From: Tenebrio molitor
Lineage: Eukaryota; Arthropoda; Insecta; Coleoptera; Tenebrionidae
Reading direction: 5' to 3'
Assembly (NCBI RefSeq): GCF_963966145.1
Contig: NC_091049.1
Coordinates: 27,404,001-27,468,000 of the forward strand
Length of the DNA: 64,000 bases
Position numbers and translations under genes: made by a program. This document shows, piece by piece, positions 1 through 10,490 of the stretch. Position 1 is the stretch's first letter, and the number at the start of each line of letters is the position of its first letter. The notes beneath the pieces are model-generated. The model was not told where the DNA came from. It was given only the letters and a program-made list of their open reading frames with translations, and ran no database searches.

Positions 1-1028
1 TAAGTGTCTAGAAATACGTCGTAAGTAGTTATTTTATAAATTGTTAAAAAACTTGCGAGCACAGCGTGACGATTTGCATAAGAAATATTCCCAAGAATTG
101 ACAAGCAAAAACGGGAACTATAATTGCAAGTGCTAAAAAATTAATAATAACAAGACTGAGTGCAAAACAATAAAAAATGTAAAATAATTATGACATGTTT
201 TTTTTATTATTGGTACTTAATAGTATGGGTCAAATAAAAATTACTCAAAATATATTTAAATAACAATAAGCTCTTTACAGAAGATATTTTAAAGATGTTG
301 TAGAGTATTTGCTGTCAGATTTTGTTCTTGAAAAATGAGATTCTTTCGTTATTATCTTGTCAAAAAAAAAAAAAGAAATAAATACGCGACTTCATTCTAA
401 GAAAGTATTAACTGGATTAAGTAGATGTCTATAATGAATTTAAGTTTTGTCAAAGTTATCGATAAAAGAAAATGCTTCAGTTGCCGTATATGCAACAGAT
501 TATACACACTTATGAAGCGAGACAAGATTCGATGAACGGATTTTATGTCAAGTTTCCAGTATTTCTTTCTTTTGACTCTAAATATTAATATTTAATCAGT
601 CCAATTTTACTAATGAGTATAATGTAATGCAATTTACTAATTGTATATTCTATTTTCGTGCATTCTACATAAAAATACTCAGCTTTTGCATTTTAAAAAA
701 TCTTCACGACTTCTATTTGACAATGACAGGTTCCCACAGAATAAAAAATCTGTTATCGAATCAATCGGCATTCTGTTGCACAAAAGCCTGGTTGCATTTC
801 TAACTTACAGTTACCAGACAGTTCCTTACTTTTAGGTTTTTGTAAATAAAGTTTTTACGAAAGGATACATTTTTTTACAATATTTCTATTTAAATTGTAG
901 TACACGTGTGCGGCGTAGAGGGCGCTGGCGGATCGGCGTCGTCAGCTGTCATTTAAAAATTGACATATATGTAAATAATTATCAATAAAATAAGAAATAA
1001 TTAATGTAAACGTAAACAGAAAGAAACC
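1..1028. other. AT-rich upstream region of the zinc-finger gene
   Basis: No convincing coding region is visible. The only longer open frame (641-835) has no recognisable domain and an AT-rich, random-looking composition. The last 130 bases before the ATG carry CACGTG-like, GAGGGCGCTGG (about 917-928) and GTCAGCTGTCA (941-951) motifs, so the promoter of the zinc-finger gene probably lies at about 890-1028. An AATAAA near 170 could belong to a gene left of the window, but nothing else supports that. Confidence 0.5.
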
Positions 1029-2764
1029 ATGTCAGGTTACAAGCGCGTGAATTTCTACGAACTGTGCAGACTGTGCGCCACGAACCAACAAAAGGACAAA
1101 ACTCACATATTCCAAGAAGAGGGACGCAAAATTCAGCTACAAAACAAGATTCAAAGTTGTTTATCGTTAACAGTGAGTATGGCAAACCGGTAACTCTCAC
1201 AGAAACCGAAAGCCCCCTTGTATGCAGGTCTGCGAAAACGATTTCCTGCCCAAAGTCGTGTGTTCCAAATGTCTTCGTACTTTAGAAGTGTGCTACTCGT
1301 TCAGACAAGAGTGCGTCAGTTCGGAGAGCATGCTGTCGAGTTACTTTAAGAATTTCAGGTATACGGAAGATTTCAAAAAATCCGGCAAGGTTAAACCCAA
1401 GAAAAAACCCTTTTCCCATACTGATGGGTGCGTTTTAGGTGTACATCAAGGACACGGCGACCAAGTGCACAGTGCCCAAATTCCAGCAGACCACGGAGGC
1501 GGCGACGTCGGCCCCCACGAATGTGGTCAACACGAACACGTTCGCGACAGTGAACGAGCTGAAACCGATGGAACACGTGCCCTTCTACACGATACAGCTA
1601 CCGGCGATCATAAATCAGCCAATGGACAACAAGGTGGTGAAAAACGAGTCGAAAATCCTCCAAAACCCCGCCAATCAAGTACAAGGACAGGTCGGTTATA
1701 ATCTCAACACGATCAATCTGGCCGCGATCAAAGCCATACCGAAAGTGGGAACGAACGAGGGGTTGAGCAACGTGGTGGTGAACGCGAACGGCGAAGTCAT
1801 AAATATCGCCCAACTGGTGGATTTCGAGTCGATCATCGGTCAGGCGAATTTGCAAAAAATCAAAGTGAACAACGGGGCGAAGCCCGCGAGGAAAGACAAA
1901 GAGGAGCCGATCATCAAGATCGACCTGACGAACAGCGAAGTGGAGGCGAATTACGACACGGGACAGGCGAAGTTCGACAAGGTGGCTCCCGTCAAGAGCA
2001 ACAATCAGAAGTTTGCATACACGATCAAAGTGGAGGACAACAAAGTGAACCCCTCTGTCATTTTCAACAACTTGCCCGAGTTCAATCAAAACAACTTCAA
2101 CGGGTACAACGGGAATTTGTACTCGCCGAATCTGCTGAACGGCGCCGGGGGCAACGGCATAGTCGCGGCGCCGAACATCATCTGCAACTCGACGGTGGAG
2201 CCCTCCACGGTCAACCTGAACGTCCTCAACCAGGACCTGAACCAGCAGCCGCAGCCTTTCCCGCAACGCAACGTACAACCCAACTTCACCTCGAACATGG
2301 TGACGAGTCAGCAGCCGTCGAAAGTCGCGCCCGGGGGCAGCCCCGGCGAAGAACTGCAGACGTCTCAGGTGAACAACCAAATCGTGAAGAGCCACGTGTG
2401 CGAGATCTGCCAGAAGAGCTTCAAGCGGAGGGAGCACCTGTACCAGCACGTCAAGCTGCACACGGGCTTCAGGCCGTACACGTGCGACAACTGCAACAAG
2501 TCGTTCATGCGGAAGGAGCACCTCTTGAGGCACATGACGTCGCACAGCGGCCAGAAGAACTTCACGTGCAACATCTGCGACAAGAGCTTCTCGCGCAACG
2601 ACAATCTGCTGAAGCACAAGAAGACGCACGACAAGCAGGCCAGTTACACGTGCGACATTTGCCAGAAACAGTTCGTCATGAAACATTATTATTTGGCGCA
2701 CAAACTGACCCACGACAGTGACCGGTGCAGTCTAGCCAACGTGTGGAACGTCCTCAAGACGTAG
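1029..2764 (+). CDS. ZAD-domain C2H2 zinc-finger transcription factor
   Basis: Probable DNA-binding nuclear transcription factor of the arthropod ZAD (zinc-finger-associated domain) class. The model is join(1029..1172, 1228..1389, 1439..2764), 543 aa; both introns are phase 0 and 49-55 bp (GTGAGT/ATGCAG, then a weak GTTAAA donor with TTTTAG). The N-terminus has the ZAD cysteine pairs C13-x2-C16 and C60-x2-C63, split by the first intron. A long Asn/Val/Pro-rich linker follows. Four tandem C2H2 fingers lie at about residues 423-528, beginning CEIC, CDNC, CNIC and CDIC, with H-x3-H ends and TG-type linkers. The start is the first ATG of the ZAD frame, in good context (ACCATG). ZAD domains usually dimerise. 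The target genes and the ortholog cannot be named from sequence, because this family expands separately in each lineage. Confidence 0.88.
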
Positions 2765-2982
2765 GATTTTTTTTGTTCGTGTATTCGACCGAGCTTTAAT
2801 ATTGTATAATCTCATAATATGGTACAAACTTAGTATTAATCTTTATTTATTATTTATTTATTTATTAGAATTCGATTTGCGTACGACCAAACCAAAAACA
2901 TTAACTTGAGAAGCTAGTCTTTATTTAATTTATTTCTTGTTTTTGTAAATATGTATCCATTTTGGTTTCATGTATTTTGTTC

Positions 2983-2988
2983 AATAAA
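2983..2988 (+). terminator. Poly(A) signal of the zinc-finger gene
   Basis: AATAAA about 220 bases after the stop codon, following an AT-rich 3' UTR. It is the first canonical signal in the right orientation. Confidence 0.6.
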
Positions 2989-3039
2989 ATAGATCGAACA
3001 TGAAGGAGCTTGTTGAAAATGATTTAGTAACTTTCATGA

Positions 3040-3490
3040 GTGCCACGTGAGGGTTGGTATCAGTTACGTTGGCACTAAGACGTTGGTGACTAGCGGCCGG
3101 ATTACGTTAAGTTCAAAGTGAATAAAAATTCAAGAAATTCTGTATTATTTGCGGTAAGATTGATTAAATTTATATTCAAATTACCTAAAAACTTGCCATA
3201 AACAAATGTGGTTGTGAAAAAACCCCCGATGAAACAAATGATTTGTGCTTAAATAAAATCTCGACCTTGATGACTTAACCGTCGAAAAAGTAATTATTTG
3301 GGATTAAATTTACCTTCAAATTTCAAAAGACGTTGTCATAAGCATGTTTTCGGGGAATATTCTAGTTTATAAGTCCAAAAAAAAAGATGTTTCTAATAAT
3401 ATTTTCTTGATTGTGGCAGCACTGGCAGCCATTTGAGTACTTTTTGCGGGATGTAAGTACCTAATCAATCGCTTATAACAAGCGTAATTG
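3040..3490 (+). repeat. Dispersed repeat, GTTGGTAT family, copy 1
   Basis: Begins around GGTTGGTATCAGTTACGTTG. It shares ordered blocks with three other copies in this window (about 3720-4160, 7340-7690, 7725-8080): a GTTACGTTGGCAC block, a TTGACAAGCGGTGAC-like block, a GGTAAGATTGATTAAATTTA block and a lysine-codon-like AAACAAAA stretch. There is no coding capacity. The repeat is diverged, so the ends are approximate. Confidence 0.5.
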
Positions 3491-3719
3491 TAGTGTTATT
3501 TGTTTGAATAAATTTATATAACATGTCAAAACATAATAAAGTTGTGCACAAAAGACCGAAAGTAAAATGTTTTATGGTTTAAAAAATCCGTAAGAAAGGA
3601 CAAAATATTCTGACGTAGACCAGATCACCTCCGCAAACAAACGAAACCATAAGGAAATCAAAGATTAGGACGAAACGTTCCTGTAGCATCGTAGTATCTA
3701 ATTTAATCAACCATTACAA

Positions 3720-4160
3720 GTGGCACTCTTTAGGTTGGTATGTGTTAATATTAGTTATGTTGGTACTGCGACATTATTGACAAATGGTGATGTCATTGCA
3801 TAAATTCAAAATGTATTTATAACAACTCTAACAATCCAACATTGTCAGGGATAAGCTTGGCCAAATTTGGGTTCCAATTAGTTAAAAAGTTGTGATAAAT
3901 AAACTTCCTTGTGTCGTTTCGTTACAAACCAAATGCCATTATCATTATTAATGGAAAGACGAATCAAATTTGAAGTATTTTTTGTAAAGCCGAAGTTATG
4001 CGTGTTTATGAAACAACTCAGATTGGCAAATTTGAACTACATTATTTAAACAAAACAGAATTTATTGTCGTTTTGCTTACAGTGTAAGTACCAGAACTGA
4101 TAACTTGAAATTACGAACCATTCTCTCTTTCCTTGTAACCGGAAATAGTGTCATTTTAAT
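3720..4160 (+). repeat. Dispersed repeat, GTTGGTAT family, copy 2
   Basis: Same order of blocks as copy 1: GGTTGGTAT, GTTATGTTGGTACTGCGACA, TTGACAAATGGTGATG, AAACAAAACAGAATTTATTG, and a terminal TAACCGGAAATAGTG. The terminal block abuts, and is included in, the first unit of the tandem duplication that follows. Confidence 0.55.
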
Positions 4161-5188
4161 TTACTACGGTGTAAGCAAGAAGAATAAAATGCTTCCTAAT
4201 TTCTCTTTGTTGCAAATTTTTTATGGCTGATGACACATATTAAGTTGGTAACATAATTATACATACATGACAATTAATACATTAATGACAATTATTGTTA
4301 ATGCTTCGAGAATTACGTTTTTGGACCTTGGCATAGAATCTTTTTTGTAGAAGATAAAATTCCTTAACGCAATGCAGCGACGGTCGTATTGTAATTATTG
4401 TGCAATATGATCAGCAAAATAAAAGATAAGGGGCGGCTATGGCAAACCAAATTTCTGCAAACGTGCGGCGTAACTTAAAAAACTGTCACTTGTGTCAATT
4501 TTGACATTTAGGTGAATTTTATTTGAAAAACGGTTTTCACACGAGAATCCAAAATTCATGCCAGAGTCACATTTGCTAAATGATAACGAAGAAAAGGTTT
4601 ATCAGCACGTTTGTTTGTTGATCACATTGTACGAGGTGATCAAGAAGGACTGTTTGACTTTGTAACCGGAAATAGTGTCATTTTAATTTACTACGGTGTA
4701 AGCAAGAAGAATAAAATGCTTCCTAATTTCTCTTTGTTGCAAATGTTTTATGGCTGATGACACATATTAAGTTGGTAACATAATTATACATACATGACAA
4801 TTAATACATTAATGATAATTATTGTTAATGCTTCGAGAATTACGTTTTTGGACCTTGGCATAGAATCTTTTTTGTAGAGGATAAAATTCCTTAACGCAAT
4901 GCAGCGACGGTCGTATTGTAATTATTGTGCAATATGATCAGCAAAATAAAAGATAAGGGGCGGCTATGGGAAACCAAATTTCTGCAAACGTGCGGCGTAA
5001 CTTAAAAAACTGTCAATTGTGTCAATTTTGACATTTAGGTGAATTTTATTTGAAAAACGGTTTTCACACGAGAATCCAAAATTCATGCCAGAATCACATT
5101 TGCTAAATGATAACGAAGAAAAGGTTTATCAGCACGTTTGTTTGTTGATCACATTGTACGAGGTGATCAAGAAGGACTGTTTGACTTT
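4135..5188 (+). repeat. Recent 527-bp tandem duplication
   Basis: Two direct units, 4135-4661 and 4662-5188, each running from GTAACCGGAAATAGTGTC to GAAGGACTGTTTGACTTT. By eye they differ at about six single bases (for example GGCAAACC versus GGGAAACC, and CAGAGTCAC versus CAGAATCAC), so they are about 99 percent identical and recent. There is no open reading frame. A diverged third relative of the middle part lies at about 50396-50550 (GGGCGGCTATG and CTGTCACTTGT blocks). Confidence 0.9.
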
Positions 5189-5583
5189 GAGTTGGTATTA
5201 CTGAATTTTATTTTTAAATGGTACAACTGGAGTAACTTGCGGTTATTGACCGCTTGACACTGACAGCTGCATCATTGACAAGTAACGTTTGACATTTCAA
5301 ATTAAATTAAATACCTATGTTTGTGAATCTGCTCGAAAATCTAAAACAGAGTTTAGTCGCCAAATTGGGGGCACTTCGGGCATTTCCTTTGTTTAATTTT
5401 TAGATAATTGTTCAGCATTTCAAGTTTAATTTCTTTTTACCGTTAATTTTTACTCTCATAACCTGCCATTTTGTCGCAATTAAAGTTACGTCAGGCATTG
5501 AACTATGCAGGCTGTTTTTTAAATGCTAGTACAAAAAAAAGACTTGTAATAGGAAAAATTATCTAATAAAAGTCTTTTTCACG
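5163..5583 (+). mobile_element. Non-autonomous TIR element, copy A
   Basis: Starts GTGATCAAGAAGGACT and ends AGTCTTTTTCAC, so the termini are weakly inverted. The interior matches the larger element at 49151-49876: blocks such as TGGTACAACTGGAGTAACTT, the TTGACCGCTTG region, and TACCGTTAATTTTTA followed by CTGCCATTTTGTCGC. There is no coding capacity. The left end overlaps the end of the second tandem-duplication unit. Confidence 0.5.
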
Positions 5584-5689
5584 GTGTGATCAAGAATGAC
5601 AATCTGTTGGTAACAATGAAATTTGGCTAATTGAAATTTACTATAAAAGGTTCATTTTTGTAATAGCATAAACATAACCGGCATAACCA

Positions 5690-5995
5690 ATAGTTATTTA
5701 TTTAACGAGTTCGTGTGTAAATTGGGCTTTTTTTGGTATGAGTGGGTCAGATTAAAACGCGAGTGAAACGAGCGTTTTAAAGGCCCACGAGTGCCAAAAA
5801 AAGTCCAATTTACACAAGAACGAGTTGAATACAACGTTTTTTTGTTCGACGACCCCTTTAAAGGCTCCAAATCGCTTAAAATCTTTAAAATTAACTTGAC
5901 GTTTCGTTTTGACAAGTTGTCACATTTATCAAAATCCGTTCACATAGAAGAAAATTCTCAAATTCTGCCAGTGTCGAACAAAAAAAATGTTTTTA
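5690..5995 (+). mobile_element. Foldback-type element arm with internal hairpin
   Basis: The stretch from TTTAACGAGTTCGTGTGTAA to CAGTGTCGAACAAAAAA matches both arms of the foldback at about 51663-52635. It holds a short hairpin in which AAAACGCGAGTG pairs with the CGAGCGTTTT side and TTGGGC-type flanks pair with each other. Open frames on both strands here (5694-5915 minus, 5791-6009 plus) follow from this repeat and are not treated as genes. Confidence 0.6.
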
Positions 5996-6134
5996 ATGTC
6001 TCAAGTTAAAAAATCCGGTCAGTGCCAATTACGAGGCAAAAAATACCAGTATTTTTCAATTGTTTCATTGCCAGCAGACTCAGTCATTGTTGATCACGCT
6101 GACTTTGGTATCATAAAGAGCCTTTGTGAAACTA

Positions 6135-6300
6135 AAAGTAGTGTCACAATAGTATATTGTTATACGTGTTGCACAAGGCAGTCTATTGTCGAACGAGAGG
6201 GTCTAGAGCACGACGAACGCAATGAGGAGTGCTCTAAAGGAACGAGTTTCACAACATGTCTTGTGAAACCAGTGTAACATGCTATTTTTTCTACATCGGC
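6135..6300. repeat. Hairpin repeat with GAGCACGACGA loop
   Basis: Contains AGAGCACGACGAACGCAATG followed by AGGAGTGCTCTAAAGGA, flanked by GTTTCACAA/TTGTGAAAC-type arms. The same loop recurs at 58966-59073. It looks like one of a class of short palindromic insertions, with no coding capacity. Confidence 0.5.
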
Positions 6301-6599
6301 ATCATTAATTTAGTTACACTCGTTTTATAAGACGCACTGTGACATTCGTTCACAATCAAGGTTCTTATAAAAGTCGTATAATAATATACTATTGTATAAT
6401 CAGCGCAAAACATTGTGTTTTTAGAATAAAGTTTTTTTGCTCTGCGGCCGAGGATAAGCGGATTAAATTTTTAATTAGTTTTATACCTACCTCTCCAAAA
6501 GGCAGATGTTTATGTGTTGATTGTGTTATTTGAGCTAAACTTTTGTGAAAATGGAACGTTTATTTTCAAATATTGCATACACAGATATGTATTGTGCTG

Positions 6600-6839
6600 T
6601 GTGTGAAGCGTGCGGGAGTGGTCCTCGAGCCCAGAGAATTTCCGTGCGACTTCTTCTACATGAAGGACTTGGTATATTCGATCCCGATTGATACAATTGA
6701 AGTTTTAAGAGAACAGGTAGGAAATGCTGCCACAATAATTCCCAATAACAGAGGAATGCTGGAAAGAGTGGAAAAATTTCATCGGCGCCTTCATTATTGT
6801 ATTGACAATAACGGCGGTTCCTTTGAACACTTCTTGTAA
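6600..6839 (+). pseudogene. Transposase C-terminal fragment (mariner-like)
   Basis: The frame ending at 6839 reads like the C-terminal tail of the widespread insect mariner/Tc1-related transposases: FFYMKDLVYSIPI, then a helix with LREQV, then MLERVEKFHRR, then GGSFEHFL at the stop. The DDE catalytic core is absent and the upstream frame is broken, so this is a 5'-truncated remnant. Similar decayed pieces lie at about 46250-46440 and 59345-59860 on the minus strand. Confidence 0.7.
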
Positions 6840-7339
6840 TGATTAGTGTGATTACTCTGATTACTTCATGAGAATTTTTACGCATTACTACACTAATTTT
6901 AAGAGTCAATATTATTATCTGAAGTATGAGCGATTCATTAGGGTCAGTTTATAATATTTATTATTTAAATTGTTTTCAGTTAATATCTACCATATGATTC
7001 TCTTTTTTTTTTCTCCTCCACCCTTATCAATTATCATTATAGGTCACAGCAACGGGCGCAGCAGTTAGCAAAAAACAAGTGAAAGTTTTCTTGCATTTGT
7101 TTTTAGTTCTTCGCTTATCGGCATCGGCGAAACAAATAAAAATTTCATCGAAGTTGAATTGTCTAAATCGGAATGAAACTAAAATAAGTTTGTTTTACGT
7201 TTTTCTTGAATACTGCTATTTTTGTTCTTGCAATTTTTATAAATAAAATTAATACAATACCTGATATGCACCAGCTTATTTCTTTTTTGACATTAGATTT
7301 TAATCCTTGGTGACGTAATTTTTAATAATCAACAAAATT
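6840..7339. other. Intergenic AT-rich DNA
   Basis: No open reading frame with codon structure, no RNA gene and no clear repeat seen. Confidence 0.5.
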
Positions 7340-7690
7340 AAGGTGGTATTAGTTACGTTGGCACCGCAACAGTAGTGACAGACGGCAAGTTGATTGCGAA
7401 AATTCAAACTGAACAATTCGCAAACATTAAAAAATGTAACATTACTTTCAGTGAGGTGGTTAAATTTACTTTCAAATTGCTCAAACACTTGCGCTAGACA
7501 AATTTCTTTTGAATGAATCGAAGTTGTGGCCATTGTTTGAACAAAACAAAATTTATTATTTGCCTGTTTATGGTGCAACAGAAGTGCTAATTTAGGTATG
7601 TACACAATAAATTACGACACAATTAGTGTTTTTTTAACCGGAAATAACGAGTTCTCTAAAATCACGGTTGAAACGGAATAATTAAAATAA
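7340..7690 (+). repeat. Dispersed repeat, GTTGGTAT family, copy 3
   Basis: GGTGGTATTAGTTACGTTGG, then GCACCGCAACAGTAGTGACA, then AAACAAAACAAAATTTATTA, with the terminal TAACCGGAAATAACGAG block, in the same order and orientation as the other three copies. Confidence 0.55.
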
Positions 7691-7724
7691 AACTTCCCCT
7701 CAGTTTGTAATTCCCCATTATTGG

Positions 7725-8080
7725 TGACACGTTTTAGGTTGGTACCGCGTCTGTTGGTACTGGCGCCTTATTGACAAGCGGTGACCTGATTTTGCAAATT
7801 TAAAACGAACACATTCAGACTCGCAAGAATTCAGAAAGTTTCTCATTATTTACGGTAAGATCGATTAATTTCCATTTAAATTCGTCCAAGTTGAACGTCG
7901 TATATCCCTTAAAACAAATAAAATTCGCAATTTTTATTTTATTTGAATAAAACAGAGTTTGTGGTTTAGCTCTATTTACATTCTAAGTAACAGAATGATA
8001 ACTTAGATACATAACAAATTACGACACAATCTGTTGCTCTAGCCGGAAATACTGAGTTTTTAAGAATTACAGTTTAAATA
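7725..8080 (+). repeat. Dispersed repeat, GTTGGTAT family, copy 4
   Basis: GGTTGGTACCGCGTCTGTTG, then TTGACAAGCGGTGACCTGAT, GGTAAGATCGATTAATTT, AAACAGAGTTTGTGG, and the terminal TAGCCGGAAATACTGAG block. It lies just downstream of the phosphate-carrier stop codon, so it may form part of that gene's 3' UTR. Confidence 0.55.
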
Positions 8081-8091
8081 AAATAATTAAT

Positions 8092-9340
8092 TTATAACTT
8101 CCCTTCGGCTTGTAATCTCTTCTTCAACGACTCGGGCATCTCTGGAGGTGGGGGGCGCGGCATGCGCATGGCGACCTATAACAAAAGTGTTAAGACTCTC
8201 GATGCCTCATCTCACATTAGAGTTTACCTTGAAGGCGTCGTAGATGAACCACTGCAAGGCCGTCAGCGTGCCGATCATGACGATCCTGGGCATCAAGCCC
8301 TTCCAGAGTCCGGCCATGCCTAGTTTTTTGGCCGCCTCGAGGGCAGTTGAACCCTTCTCCTGGTTCAACTTTGAGACTACTGTGTCAGCTGGATGACTCA
8401 CGATAGCACAGAATACACCGGCGATGTAACCGGCGGCGAACGTCACGACTAATTGTTCGGATTTGGAACACTCGGACCGTGGCTTCGGCACCACGAACTT
8501 GTACAACAGTTCGACCGTTCGCTCGAAGCAGGCGAATTTCATCATGGTGTACGGGATCTGTCGCATCCAGAGGGGCACCAGACTCTTGTAGAAGCTGTAG
8601 ACGCCCTCTTCGGCGTACATCTTAGGCATGGCCACTCGCAGCGTGTTGGCGTAACCGGGGGTGGTCTGGATCTTCACTTTGGCGGCTTCCATGGGAGACA
8701 AGGCGATGTCTGCGAAGAACTCGGCCGAAGCGCTGGCGACCAAGTACAACGAGGTACGGAAGAGGAACGCGTTCTCCTCACCGATCAAGTCAGTGTAAAA
8801 TACCTGCGAACGCAGAATTAACACAACAAATAAAACAGCGATTGCAACGTACCTTGAAGACTTCATACAGACCGAACTTGCACAGACCTTGCATCGAATA
8901 GCCGAAGAACGTGGGGGCCCAGCCTTTGGCCAACCCCCTAAAGCCGTCTTCCTTCAGGGTGACTTTGAATCCGTGGAACACGTTCCTGTACTTGTCAGGG
9001 TCGACCTGGATGCGACACTTGACAAGATCCAGGGGTACGATGGCGGTGTGTGTGATACCACACGACAAGATACCTGAAATGTACCCGAATTAGTGATTTT
9101 ATGGGGTTAAGGGACCGGCGAGGTACCTCCCATGCCGCACAGAGCGAAATAGTGAGGCGAGCCGAATGTGCAACTGTCCCCTTCCTCCGTCTTGCCGGCT
9201 GTCGCGGACGCCGCCGCGATGGTCCTGCCCGCCACCAACGACTTGACGAGGCCCATTTGTATGGGGACTTCATGTTGGGTGTCGGGAGTCGTGGGGGCGC
9301 TGTTCTGGCACAAGGCCCGCGTCAAGAACGATGAGAACAT
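8092..9340 (-). CDS. Mpcp2: Mitochondrial phosphate carrier (SLC25A3 type)
   Basis: Imports inorganic phosphate with H+ across the inner mitochondrial membrane for ATP synthesis. The model is complement(join(8092..8175, 8228..? )) written in full as exons 9340-9127, 9073-8853, 8803-8228 and 8175-8092; 364 aa, phases 1, 0, 0. The three carrier repeats show their P-x-[DE]-x-x-[KR] signatures: PLDLVKCRIQ, PMEAAKVKIQ and PADTVVSKLN. Each is followed by the usual aromatic/glycine helix, for example GFRGLAKGWAPTFFGYSMQG and GLWKGLMPRIVM. The N-terminal stretch of about 60 residues is Ser/Ala/Thr-rich, as in the cleavable presequence of this carrier. The C-terminus ends in a proline run and a basic tail (LKKRL). 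The start is the only upstream ATG in frame after a TATTTCAG acceptor. It is transcribed divergently from tweek. The family call is firm; the exact paralog symbol is inferred from the fly name. Confidence 0.95.
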
Positions 9341-9800
9341 TGCGATTTGTCAGTGGTACGGCTCTGGAAAACTGAAATATAAATAAATTTGGCTCGGGCA
9401 TGAGAAATTGTCAAAAAAATTACGCAAAATTTCCCAGGACATAACCTCACTTTGAGTGACGTATGTCGATGATCACTTGATGAGATTTTCCTGTTAGATC
9501 GATTTTTCTAGTTACATAACCGCGAAAATAATCCAATTTGCCAATTTTTCCGATGAACTAGATCGGTGTTTAATAACCGTGAAGGCAACAGAATTAGTTC
9601 AAGTTCGCGACAGTTACATAAGAGCAAAATTGGAGCAAAGAATTCGCACCAGTCAGACAGTTTTTGACAAAATCGGGTCTAGTCGAGGTTGGTGAGTGTC
9701 AATCGGGTGAAAGTGGAATTTTTGGGGTTGAATCTTGTTAAAATTTAATAAAAATCTATCAAGCTTACCTGGCAACTATGGCTGCAACCCCGTGAAGGTG
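9341..9800 (-). promoter_or_regulatory. 5' UTR exon and intron of the phosphate carrier
   Basis: Reading the minus strand, a 5' UTR segment ends at a strong donor (CCAG then GTAAGC, donor at 9768-9767). The matching acceptor TATTTCAG lies at 9374-9372, 32 bases before the ATG. The first exon is therefore non-coding and lies above 9769, with a 5' UTR intron of about 400 bp. Confidence 0.6.
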
Positions 9801-10490
9801 GTTCTTCGTTCGGCCGCAGCTGGTTATGTGGCGCTAGGTTGCGCAAGTTCACGTGGAAATCGATCAAAGTCACGTGATTTTATTGCATAATGTCGCATGA
9901 TTGACCTTGGTAATAGGTCACAATTTTATTTTTGTCTTTACGATGGCCACAAGCGCTTTGCGAAGATTTCTTTCAAAAAACAAAATTTTTCAAAATGTCG
10001 CCCGTTTGCGTCCATCGAATCAGTCACTTCGCCCACCCAAATTGATTGCTCATAACTTCTAGCTTCTAACAGTTGTGTCTTTCTTATAATCCATTTTTTT
10101 GTTAGAATTGTAACACTCGACAATTTTTACTGAGAGTTCTAATTCTTTTTGGTTAATATGATGAGCGTCAAATTACGATGGGACAACACTTGATGAACTG
10201 TTCTCACTTCTGACAACTCATTCATCCTCCTTTGATTTTTTTTTTTCTGTTAATAGGCGACCTTATCACTGATTTTTCCTAGAAATCGTTGTCAGCCGAT
10301 AAAGATGATGATTTTTGAAAAATTACAACAATCAGTGTCAAAGTACACAGTGAGTTGGCAATCCTGCGCGTTTCTCCCCGCCCCTATCGAACAGCTGTCG
10401 AACTGTCAATTTGGCAGTTAGTTGACAGCAACAAAATAGTGTTTTCACGATGGGTTAAAGAGACGAACTTTTCACAACAAAACCGTCACG
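9801..10490. promoter_or_regulatory. Divergent promoter region, phosphate carrier / tweek
   Basis: The interval holds no gene. An AACAGCTGTCG element and repeated TTGACAG/CTGTCAA half-sites lie at about 10390-10430, shortly before the tweek ATG. A minimal upstream ORF (ATG-GGT-TAA, 10450-10458) sits 33 bases before the tweek start. Confidence 0.45.

Noticed and set aside
1598..2713. 371-codon minus-strand open frame opposite the zinc-finger gene
   Set aside because: Antisense shadow of a GC-rich coding exon; Leu/Val/Arg-rich composition with no domain.
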